64,000 nucleotides of DNA, from the NCBI GenBank assembly GCA_963793825.1, contig CAWCBE010000016.1:124001-188000 (forward strand), written 5' to 3'. This stretch comes from RYN-230 sp963793825 (GTDB taxonomy: Bacteria > Actinomycetota > Actinomycetes > Streptosporangiales > Streptosporangiaceae). This document shows positions 55,343 to 63,140 of this stretch, in pieces. Position numbers and translations under genes: made by a program. A model generated the notes under the pieces. The model was not told the origin of the DNA. It was given only the letters and a program-made list of their open reading frames with translations, and made no database searches. Every line of letters starts with the position of its first letter. Position 1 is the first letter of the stretch.

Positions 55343-57145
55343 TCATGCCGTGGGCAGCCGGGACAGCGGGAACGGCGCGGGCAGCCGCAGGTCAGTGTTC
55401 CGGTCGCTGACCCTCCCACTGCGGCCCGGGTGCGGCCCGTCGAACGGGATGTTCGCTGCTAGCTCGCGGTGCAGCGCGGCCAGGTCGGTGCCGGTCCGCA
55501 GGGACCGGGAGGCCAGCGGGGTGTCGTGGTCCACCATCGTGCACAGGATGGACAGCTGGCCGCCGCGGTCGGTGAGTTCCACGATCCGGGTCTGGCAGGG
55601 CCAGTCGATGACCGCGCAGGTGGTGACCTCCCAGAAGCCCCGCCGCGGGTCGGCCGGGTCACGCCGGGCCCGGATCGTGTTGGTGTGCGTGTGCCCGTTC
55701 AGCCACAGCACCACGTTGCGGAAGCGGTGCAGCAGCGCGACGAGTTCCCCGGCGGGCAGCAGCGGCTCGCCGCCCGGCCCGGGGTGACCGGCGCGGGTGT
55801 TGGTCAGCGTGTCCACCCCGTGATGGGAGAACAGCACGACCAGCCGGTCCTCGGCTCCGGTGCGGACCTGCTGGCCCTCCGGGCCGCGGTACGCCGAGTG
55901 CGCCTCGGCCAGCCGGGCCTCCAGCCAGCGCGCCTGGGTCCGGTCCAGGCACCCGTCAGCCCCGCCGGCCAGGCAGTTGGTGTCCAGCGCGATGAACCGG
56001 ACCGCGGGCGTGTCGTAGCTGTAGTAGGCCGTGCCGTCCAGCCGGTTCCGCTCGTTGAACCCGTGACCGAGGGGGCGGGCGCCCGGGTGGAAGTGGGCCC
56101 CGACGAAATCCCGGCGGGTAACCGGCCGTCGGCCGGGATCGGCCGGGACGGTGCGGGACGGGCCGGCCATGAATGTCTCGGGGCGCACGGTGAACAGCTC
56201 CAGGGCCTGGTCGCTGTCGAAGTGATCCGGCAGCCCGACCGGCTTCCGGTCCCCGGTCAGGGCGGCCGCGAGGCCCGGGGTGGCCGCCCCGACGCCCTGG
56301 TTGAGCGCCTCGTGGTTGCCGAAGCAGGACAGCCACGGGACACCCAGGCCCTGGGCCGAGAACGGGCGCAGGGCCGCCTCCAGCAGTCCGGGGCAGTGCG
56401 GGAAGCCGAACTCGCGGCGGAAGAAGTCCGGGCCGCGCGGGCCGTCCCCGTCCGGCTTCCAGAAGATGTCGTCGGGCCAGTCCAGCGCCTGGACCCCGGC
56501 GTAGCCGGGGCCGCCGGAGTCCGGCCGCACCAGGCCCCCGTCGAACAGGGCCAGGAAGGCCTGGACTTCGTTCCACTGCGCGTTGTCGATGGCGTCGCCG
56601 GTGGTCACCGCCAGCTGCAGTGGCTGGCCGGTGACCGGGCCGCGCAGCCCGTTGATGGTGCGGAGCATGGCGTCGACGGCGTGCGGGGTGATGGCCTCCT
56701 GGGGGCGCTGCACCGGCACTAGCCCGGCGTACCGGGGGTCGGCGAAGTAGCGGTTGAGGAACTCGAACCGGGTCGGTGACTGCACGTCGGCGAGCTGCAG
56801 GTCGGTGATGTGCACCAGGCAGGCCAGCGGCCGGCCGCCGCCATCCCGGTCGGCCGGCCCGCCCGGGGCTGGGCCTCCCGGCTGGGCCGCCCCGCCGGGG
56901 ACCGTCCCGCCCGGGACCGCCCCCGCCGGTACCGCGCCGTCCGGGACCGCCCCCGCCGGTACCGCGCCGTCCGGGACCGCCCCCGCCGGGACGGCCGCGG
57001 CTTCCATCGCGAAGTCATCGCGCACCACGTGCCGCTCGCCGTCGATGTACTCCACGGCGCGGTACGCGGTACTGGCCCCGTGCCGCAGCACGGCGCCCGC
57101 CTCCAGCCGTCGGACGGTGGTCAGCGGCGGGGGAGCGCCGCTCAA
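55343..57145 (-). CDS. TIGR03767-type metallophosphoesterase
   Basis: 600 residues from a TTG that overlaps the ABC ATPase stop. Calcineurin-type metal motifs: HITDLQLADV (DxH-like), TTGDAIDNAQW (GDxxD), CFGNHE (GNHD/E), FSHHGVD and NGHTHTN (GHxH). Long family-specific inserts match the actinobacterial PPA1498-type group. Its substrate is unknown, but co-transcription with an ABC importer suggests it releases phosphate from an imported or secreted phosphoester. There is no signal peptide. An N-terminal PAGAVPDGAV repeat lies at residues about 50-85. Confidence 0.87.
   Translation of the reverse strand: MSGAPPPLTTVRRLEAGAVLRHGASTAYRAVEYIDGERHVVRDDFAMEAAAVPAGAVPDGAVPAGAVPDGAVPAGAVPGGTVPGGAAQPGGPAPGGPADRDGGGRPLACLVHITDLQLADVQSPTRFEFLNRYFADPRYAGLVPVQRPQEAITPHAVDAMLRTINGLRGPVTGQPLQLAVTTGDAIDNAQWNEVQAFLALFDGGLVRPDSGGPGYAGVQALDWPDDIFWKPDGDGPRGPDFFRREFGFPHCPGLLEAALRPFSAQGLGVPWLSCFGNHEALNQGVGAATPGLAAALTGDRKPVGLPDHFDSDQALELFTVRPETFMAGPSRTVPADPGRRPVTRRDFVGAHFHPGARPLGHGFNERNRLDGTAYYSYDTPAVRFIALDTNCLAGGADGCLDRTQARWLEARLAEAHSAYRGPEGQQVRTGAEDRLVVLFSHHGVDTLTNTRAGHPGPGGEPLLPAGELVALLHRFRNVVLWLNGHTHTNTIRARRDPADPRRGFWEVTTCAVIDWPCQTRIVELTDRGGQLSILCTMVDHDTPLASRSLRTGTDLAALHRELAANIPFDGPHPGRSGRVSDRNTDLRLPAPFPLSRLPTA
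56893..57002 (-). repeat. 30-base tandem repeat in the metallophosphoesterase gene
   Basis: The unit CCGGGACCGCCCCCGCCGGT plus ten bases is present at 56911-56940 and 56941-56970 as exact copies, with a third partial copy at 56971-56990 and diverged flanks. It encodes (PAGAVPDGAV)n. Confidence 0.85.
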
Positions 57146-58254
57146 GCCTCGCTCGCAGCCGGGGCGTCGGCCGCGGAGACCAGCACCGGGTCGGGCCGGA
57201 TGGACAGCGCCACCCGGCGGCCGGCGGCCAGCTCGGTCGCTTCCGAGGTGGGCAGCTGCGCCATGATCGTGGCGTCGCCCAGGTCCACGGTGACCCGGCT
57301 GGTCGCGCCCAGGAAGGTGATCGCGATGACCGTGCCGGTCAGCGGCCCGGAGTCGGCCGATTCGTCCCGGGCCAGGCTGACCGCCTCCGGCCGGACCAGC
57401 GCCGTCACCGGCCCGGCGGGCGTGCCGGTGTCCACCACCGGCAGGTCCCGGCCGCGCACCGTCACCACCGACCCGCTGACCGTCCCGGCCAGCCGGTTGG
57501 TCAGCCCGACGAACTCGGCCACGAACGGGGTGGCCAGCCGGGAGTACACCTCGGTGGGCGGGGCGAGCTGGTCCAGCTGCCCGCTGCGCATCACGCCGAC
57601 GCGGTCGGCGATGGCCAGCGCCTCCTCCTGGTCGTGCGTGACGAACAGGGTGGTGATGCCGACCTCGAGCTGGATCCGCCGGATCTGGTCCCGGAGCTGG
57701 GCGCGGACCTTGGCGTCGAGCGCCGACAGCGGCTCGTCCAGCAGCAGCACCTGGGGCTCGATGGCCAGCGCCCGGGCCAGCGCGACCCGCTGCTGCTGGC
57801 CGCCGGAGAGCTGGTGAGCGTACCGGCCCGCCTGCTCGGACAGCCCGACCAGGTCCAGCATGTCCCGGGCCCGCCGTTCCCGCTCCGCCTTGGCCATCCG
57901 GCGCAGCCGCAGCCCGAAGGCCACGTTCTGCACCACGGTCATGTGCGGGAACAGCGAGTAGGCCTGGAACACCATGCCCATGTCGCGCTTGCTGGCCGAC
58001 TGGTGGGTGATGTCCCGGCCGCCGACGGTGATCGTCCCGGCGTCCGCGTCTTCAAGCCCGGCCAGCAACCGCAGCGTGGTGGTCTTGCCGCAGCCGGACG
58101 GGCCGAGCAGCGCGACCAGCTCGCCGGGCTGTAGGGTCAGGTCCAGGCCATCCAGGGCCACGACCGGGCCGTACCGCCGGGTCAGCCCTTCCATCCGCAC
58201 CTCGACCGCGGTCCTGGCCGTGGCGCCCTGGGCGCTGGTCACTGGTGAGCTCAC
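57142..58254 (-). CDS. ABC importer ATPase (PotA/FbpC/2-AEP type)
   Basis: 370 residues. Walker A GPSGCGKTT, Q-loop VFQAYSLFPHMTV, signature LSGGQQQR, Walker B LLLDEPLSALD and the His-loop THDQEEA identify the ATPase; residues 255-360 form a TOBE domain (PEAVSLARDE). It energises the two permeases upstream in the operon. The start codon is separated from the permease stop by ten bases. Confidence 0.93.
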   Translation of the reverse strand: MSSPVTSAQGATARTAVEVRMEGLTRRYGPVVALDGLDLTLQPGELVALLGPSGCGKTTTLRLLAGLEDADAGTITVGGRDITHQSASKRDMGMVFQAYSLFPHMTVVQNVAFGLRLRRMAKAERERRARDMLDLVGLSEQAGRYAHQLSGGQQQRVALARALAIEPQVLLLDEPLSALDAKVRAQLRDQIRRIQLEVGITTLFVTHDQEEALAIADRVGVMRSGQLDQLAPPTEVYSRLATPFVAEFVGLTNRLAGTVSGSVVTVRGRDLPVVDTGTPAGPVTALVRPEAVSLARDESADSGPLTGTVIAITFLGATSRVTVDLGDATIMAQLPTSEATELAAGRRVALSIRPDPVLVSAADAPAASEA

Positions 58255-58264
58255 GGGTTGTTCC

Positions 58265-59110
58265 TCATCCCCGGCGCCGCCGGCGGCCGGCGTAGGCCAC
58301 GATCATCAACAGGGCGAAGGCGAACAGCAGCGACGCCGTGGAAGTCGAGAAGACGACCCCCGCGTTGGGCGTGTTCCGGCTGATCGAGTACAGGGTCGGC
58401 TGCAGCGTGCCGAACAGCAGCAGGTAGGCGATGGTGAACTCGCCCAGCACCAGGGCGCCGGTCAGCAGCACCGAGTTCAGGATGGCCTGCCGCATGTTCG
58501 GCGCGATGACCCGGAACATCACGGTGAACCAGCTGGCGCCCAGGCTCCGCGCGGCCTCGGACAGCGTGACCGCGTCGAGGGCGTCCAGGCCCGAGGACAG
58601 CGCCCGGTAGGCGTACGGCAGCGCCAGGATGACGTACACCCAGAACAGCTGCAGGGCCGACAGGCTGTAGTGCTGGATCCGGTTGTAGACCGGGCCCAGC
58701 CCGACGACCAGGGCAATGGCCGGGATGGTCAGCGGCAGCAGGCAGAGGAACTCGAAGGTCCGGCTGATCCACTGCACCCGCAGCTTGATCCAGATCATCG
58801 TCGGCAACAGCAGCAACACCATGACGATGCTGGTGATGACGGCCAGTTCCAGGGTGAGCTCCACCGCGCTGACCAGGCCCGGGGAGGACACGATGTCCTT
58901 CCAGGCCGCCAGCGACCAGGTGCCGAGCTTGCTGCCTTCCAGGGAGAACCGGAACATGGCCAGCAGCGGCAGCACGACGAACGCCCCGAACAGGGTGAAC
59001 ACCACGTACCGGAAGGCGTTCAGCCGCCGGAGGCGGCGGCGCTGCATGCCCCGCGGCCGCCCGGCCGGGGTGGCCAGCGGGGTCTCGCCCAGCGACGTCA
59101 CCGCAGCCAT
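58265..59110 (-). CDS. ABC importer permease, second subunit
   Basis: 281 residues, six membrane helices. The EAA loop is seen in LSEAARSLGASWFTVMFRVIAPNMR. The start ATG 59110 overlaps the end of the preceding permease gene by 13 bases. This pairs with the first permease as a PotC-like subunit. Confidence 0.9.
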   Translation of the reverse strand: MAAVTSLGETPLATPAGRPRGMQRRRLRRLNAFRYVVFTLFGAFVVLPLLAMFRFSLEGSKLGTWSLAAWKDIVSSPGLVSAVELTLELAVITSIVMVLLLLPTMIWIKLRVQWISRTFEFLCLLPLTIPAIALVVGLGPVYNRIQHYSLSALQLFWVYVILALPYAYRALSSGLDALDAVTLSEAARSLGASWFTVMFRVIAPNMRQAILNSVLLTGALVLGEFTIAYLLLFGTLQPTLYSISRNTPNAGVVFSTSTASLLFAFALLMIVAYAGRRRRRG

Positions 59111-59967
59111 CGGCCCGCCCTCCGCTGCAGCAGCGCATAACAGGTCATGACGACCGCCACCATGACGATCATGCCGAAGGCGAGCAGGTCGGCCGCGTTC
59201 ACATTGGCCAGCCCCACCTCGCTGGACAGGGACGTGCTGATCTCCTGGGGCACCGTGTAAGCGATCTGGTTCTCCCAGGCCTCGATGGTGGCGAACGCGG
59301 ACAGGGCGTTGGCAAACAGCAGCAGCGTCGCGCCGAAGAACGCCGGGGCCAGCAGCGGGCCGCCCACGTACCGCCAGTACTGCCAGGTCGAGGAGCCCAG
59401 GCTCTCCGAGGCCTCCCGCCACTGCAGCTTCAGCCCGTCGATGGCGGGCAGGAAGACCAGCACCATGAGCGGGACCTGGAAGTAGATGTAGATCAGGCCG
59501 ATGCCCCAGGGGAAGTTGTAGTACCAGCTGGCGTGGAACAGCAGCCCGGCCGGGCCGATCAGCGCCTGGAAGGCAAAGGCCAGGGTCACCCCGCCGAACT
59601 GGGCCAGCACGCCCGAGCCGGCCAGCGCGAAACGGCGCACCGCGCCGTCCGGCTTGCCCGATGCCACCGCGTAGGCCACGAGCGCCCCGAACACCGCCCC
59701 GGCCACGGCCGAGATCAGGCACAGCTTGAACGACCCGATGAAGTAGCCGCGCACGACCGGGCCGAACAGGGTGGACACGCTGCCGAAGTTCCAGGCCCCG
59801 CTGGGGTTCTTGAAGGCGTCGACGATGAGGATGCCGGTCGGCCAGAGCAGGAAGACGGCCACATAGCCGAGGAACGGCAGGGTCCCCAGCCAGGCCGGAG
59901 CGCGCAGGCGGCGCCCGGCCCGCACGGGCCGGGCGCCTGCCTCGCTCGTCGTCGCCGCGACGGTCAC
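59098..59967 (-). CDS. ABC importer permease, first subunit
   Basis: 289 residues, six membrane helices. EAA loop SESLGSSTWQYWRYVGGPLLAPAF. GTG start 59967, 12 bases after the binding-protein stop. PotB-like subunit of the transporter. Confidence 0.9.
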   Translation of the reverse strand: MTVAATTSEAGARPVRAGRRLRAPAWLGTLPFLGYVAVFLLWPTGILIVDAFKNPSGAWNFGSVSTLFGPVVRGYFIGSFKLCLISAVAGAVFGALVAYAVASGKPDGAVRRFALAGSGVLAQFGGVTLAFAFQALIGPAGLLFHASWYYNFPWGIGLIYIYFQVPLMVLVFLPAIDGLKLQWREASESLGSSTWQYWRYVGGPLLAPAFFGATLLLFANALSAFATIEAWENQIAYTVPQEISTSLSSEVGLANVNAADLLAFGMIVMVAVVMTCYALLQRRAGRWLR

Positions 59968-59979
59968 GGTCCTCCCTAG

Positions 59980-61101
59980 CTAGCTGACGGCCTTGGCCCA
60001 GTTGGCCGCCAGGTAGTTAGCGGCGCTGGTCGCCTGGCCCTGGGTCAGGAACTCCGGGGTGCCGCTGATCGCGGGCAGCTTGCCCGCGGCCGACTTGTCG
60101 ATGCTGCCGTTGCTGGTCATCGCAGCCTGCTCGACCGGCCGGGCGCCACCTTGCAGCCACAGGTTCTGCCCGCCGCCAGCGGCCTGGGAGTATAGGAACT
60201 CTTCCCACAGCCGGGCCGCCGCCGGGTGCGGCGCGGTCTTGTTGATGGCCTGGTTGTAGTACCCGCCGAGCACGGCGGTGCTCGGGATGAACACCTTCCA
60301 GTTGGACACCCCGACGTAGCTGGGCAGGTTCAGGTAGTCCCAGTTGAAGACCACCGGGGTGGACCCGGACTTGATGGTCGCACCCGTCGCCGACACGGGG
60401 GAGAAGTTACCCTTCGCCTTGAGCTCGTGGAAGAAGTTGACGCCCTTGGAGATGTCGGCGGCCGTGCCGCCCTCCGCGATGTTGGCCATCATGACGCCGT
60501 TCAGCGCGGCGTTGGCCGCGGTCGGGTTCCCGTTCAGCGCCACCGCGTTGTGGAACTTCGGCCCCAGCAGCTGGCTCAGCGAAGTGATCGTGCCGAACTT
60601 GCTGGAGTAGCCGACGGCCATGTAGCCGCCGTAGTCGTTGTACCAGAGCCCGGTCGCCTCCTTCTGGGCGGTCGGGATGGCCGACCAGGTGCTCACCTTG
60701 TATGGCGCGAACAGGCTGATGTTGGCCGTCGCCACTGCGCCGCCGACATCCACCACATCAGGCGCGGCCGAGGTGCCATTCTTCTGCTTGATGGTGTCCA
60801 CTTCCTGCTGGCTGGTGCCGTCCGGCAGGGCGGAGTTCACCTTGATGCCATATTTGGTGCTGAAGTCCTTGATGATGGTGCCGTAGTTGGCCCAGGTCGG
60901 CGGAAGCGCGATGACGTTGAGCGTGCCCTCTTTCTTGGCCGCGGCAACGAGATTGCTCATTCCGCCGCCCCCCGACGCCGAGGTGACCGTGGCCCAGTTG
61001 GTCCCGCCGCTGGAAGACGAGGACGAACCCGACGAGCACCCGGCGGCCAGCAATGCCAGCGCCGCGGCGCCCATGAGGGTGAAGCGATAAGGGGTTTTCA
61101 C
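59980..61101 (-). CDS. ABC importer substrate-binding lipoprotein
   Basis: 373 residues from GTG 61101 with AGGAGG. Lipobox LLAAGC, Cys22 lipidated, then a Ser/Gly linker. Two-lobed type 2 binding protein (LVAAAKKEGTLNVIALPPTWANYG, the Fe3+/spermidine/2-aminoethylphosphonate class). Residues TSQQEVDTIKQKNGTSAAPDVVDV complete the first lobe. Its ligand is not clear; association with a metallophosphoesterase suggests a phosphoester or phosphonate. Confidence 0.9.
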   Translation of the reverse strand: MKTPYRFTLMGAAALALLAAGCSSGSSSSSSGGTNWATVTSASGGGGMSNLVAAAKKEGTLNVIALPPTWANYGTIIKDFSTKYGIKVNSALPDGTSQQEVDTIKQKNGTSAAPDVVDVGGAVATANISLFAPYKVSTWSAIPTAQKEATGLWYNDYGGYMAVGYSSKFGTITSLSQLLGPKFHNAVALNGNPTAANAALNGVMMANIAEGGTAADISKGVNFFHELKAKGNFSPVSATGATIKSGSTPVVFNWDYLNLPSYVGVSNWKVFIPSTAVLGGYYNQAINKTAPHPAAARLWEEFLYSQAAGGGQNLWLQGGARPVEQAAMTSNGSIDKSAAGKLPAISGTPEFLTQGQATSAANYLAANWAKAVS

Positions 61102-61223
61102 GAATTGCCTCCTGTTTAATTTGGCCTGTACAGTTATAGCGGGCTGGCGCCGGCTAATGACCCGGCGGGCCGGTACTCAGGAGGTCGGCGGACCCCCCCG
61201 CGAACACCACCCGACAATAGACT

Positions 61224-61274
61224 TAAACGTTTAGTTTTGCGGGTATGCTGACGCAGCCGCAGCGGGGGTGTCAA
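61224..61274 (-). promoter_or_regulatory. LacI operator and promoter of the ABC operon
   Basis: TAAACGTTTA at 61224-61233 is a perfect palindrome with the central CG of LacI/PurR-family operators. On the minus strand it follows a TTGACA -35 box (61269-61274) and an AGCATA/CATACC -10-like region (61242-61249). The operator thus sits at or just after the transcription start, about 120 bases before the binding-protein start, so bound repressor would block initiation. Confidence 0.7.
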
Positions 61275-61313
61275 GAGGCGTTACCGAGTTGACGCGAGTG
61301 AGCAAACAGCTGT

Positions 61314-62357
61314 TCACCGGGCGACAACAGCGCCCGCGAGCCCGGTTACCGGCTGCTGCACCGAGGCCCGCTCGACCAGCCGGACCGGCGCCACGTAATC
61401 GGCGGGCGGGTCATCGCCGAGCAGCCGCCGCATGACCGCGCGGCCCATCTCCCGCCGGTCCAGCCCGATGGTGGCCAGCGGCGGGTCCAGCAGCTCCGAG
61501 GTGGCCAGGTCGTCGTGCCCGACGACCGACAGGTCCGGGCCGACCCGCAGGCCGAGTTCCCGGGCCGCCTTGTACACCGCGTGCGCGGTGTAGTCGGAGT
61601 TCGTGATGATCGCGGTGGGCGCGTCCGGGCAGGCCAGCCGGGCCGCCACGGCCCGCTGCACGTCCGGGATGGTCAGCGGAGAGTACATGACACTGCCGCG
61701 CAGGCCCAGGATGCGGCACAGGCGGCGGAAGTGGCGCAGCCGGTCCGGGTCGGCCATCAGGCTCCGCGGCGCGGACAGGAACGCCACCGAGGTGTGCCCG
61801 AGTGCGGCCAGCCGGCGCACCGGCAGCTCGACGGCGGTGCTGTTGTCCGGGCGTACCCGGCTCACTGCGCTGGCCCCGGGCGCGGACGCGTTCACTGCCA
61901 CGACCGGCGTTCCGGGCCGCAGTTCCTGCCACAGCCCGATGGACTCCCCGGTGCCCACCGGGGCGATGGCCAGCCCGGCCAGCCGCTGGCCGGCCATCTC
62001 CTGGACGTGCTGCCGCTCGCGGTCCAGCGAGTACCGGGAGTCGAGGGCGAGCAGGGTGGCGCTCGCGGCCCCGGCCACCTCCTCGGCCCCGGTGAGCACG
62101 TCGAGGAAGAACGGGTTCGCGAAGTTGCGGATCACGAACCCGTAGGTGCTGGTCCGCCCCCGGCGCAGCGCCTGGGCCTGCGGGTTGGCCCGGTAGCCGA
62201 GTTCCCGCGCGGCGGCCACGATGCGGGCCCGGGTGTTCTCGGCGACGCCGGGCTGGCCGTTGAGCGCGAAGCTCGCCGAGGCCACGGAGACACCGGCCAC
62301 CCGCGCCACGTCGCGGATGCCGACGGCCCGCTGGGTCCCGTCCTGATGACTCACCAT
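61314..62357 (-). CDS. LacI-family transcriptional regulator
   Basis: 347 residues from the ATG at 62357 with GGGGAAGA; a longer frame begins at 62438 without support. HTH: IRDVARVAGVSVASASFALNG, hinge ENTRARIVAAARELGYRANPQAQALR. The periplasmic-binding-like effector domain follows (YGFVIRNFANPFF, VVGHDDLATSELL). It lies directly upstream of the ABC operon on the same strand and the operator lies between them, so it most likely controls that operon in response to its substrate. Confidence 0.9.
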   Translation of the reverse strand: MVSHQDGTQRAVGIRDVARVAGVSVASASFALNGQPGVAENTRARIVAAARELGYRANPQAQALRRGRTSTYGFVIRNFANPFFLDVLTGAEEVAGAASATLLALDSRYSLDRERQHVQEMAGQRLAGLAIAPVGTGESIGLWQELRPGTPVVAVNASAPGASAVSRVRPDNSTAVELPVRRLAALGHTSVAFLSAPRSLMADPDRLRHFRRLCRILGLRGSVMYSPLTIPDVQRAVAARLACPDAPTAIITNSDYTAHAVYKAARELGLRVGPDLSVVGHDDLATSELLDPPLATIGLDRREMGRAVMRRLLGDDPPADYVAPVRLVERASVQQPVTGLAGAVVAR

Positions 62358-62504
62358 GATCTTCCCCGCAGCCCGCGCCGCCTTGCACCGCCGGCGGCTG
62401 GCTGACGCCCGGGTGCCCGGCCGCAGGCCGCCGATCACTCACCCTGTCTGAGCAGGTACCGGTTAGGCAAGCGCCCCGTCCCCCGCGCGCTGTCCGCTAT
62501 GCCT

Positions 62505-62604
62505 GAGGGCCCGTCGCCGGGCTGCCTGTAAGGGCCCGCCGCCGGGGTGCGCGTGAGGGCCCGCCGCCCGGCTGCGCCCAACGGCCCGTCGCCCCGGCTG
62601 CCGG
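62505..62604. repeat. About 26-base tandem repeat upstream of the LacI gene
   Basis: Four imperfect copies of AGGGCCCG(T/C)CGCC(G/C)GG-containing units at about 62505, 62531, 62556 and 62583. Noncoding. Confidence 0.6.
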
Positions 62605-62924
62605 CCCCGGTGCCGGGACTGCGGGCCGGGACGCCGCCCGCGCGGGCCGGGCCGTCGCGACCGGCCCGCGCCGCCTGGCGCAACGCGGACGATAGCGGCC
62701 GCGGGCGCCGGCGGCCATTGCCGGCTGCCGGGCAATTAATGCGCGGGCGAGCACCAATAACACGCCGTCGCCAGGACCGTCAATAAGAGCCCGGAAATCG
62801 TCTGGAACTGGTCACATCTCTGCTGGCAGGCCTGCATGCCGGGTGCCAGCCGGGGCATGCGGCGAATCGGGAATCCGGGTAATGAGGCCGTCCGTGCTTG
62901 CGGCGGCTCGCGCCCGACGTTACA

Positions 62925-62953
62925 TTGCCGATCTGTGTCCGCTACGGTGTAAT
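62925..62953 (+). promoter_or_regulatory. Candidate promoter for the sensor kinase gene
   Basis: TTGCCG at 62925-62930 and TGTAAT at 62948-62953 are separated by 17 bases, close to the vegetative sigma consensus for actinobacteria. It lies about 190 bases before the kinase start. Confidence 0.45.
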
Positions 62954-63140
62954 CCGCAATGCATCACTGGTATTGCACGGCCTGCTCATCAGATGCGTGC
63001 GATAGGCCGGGTCGTGATGCGTGTGCGGCCCGATGACCCGCTTCGACCCGATGCCTGGATGGTTCGCCCGGGCGGGCAGTGGCCGGTAGGTGACGTTGCG
63101 CCTGGTCATGCCCGTGGTGAGCCGGACAAGGACGTGAGCC

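Larger units (their letters stand above)
62358..63140. other. 783-base gene-free region between LacI and the sensor kinase
   Basis: Apart from the tandem repeat and a promoter-like site, no gene is apparent. Bases 62730-63060 are less GC-rich than the rest of the window, which fits a divergent promoter region. ORFs here are short or low-complexity. Confidence 0.6.
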
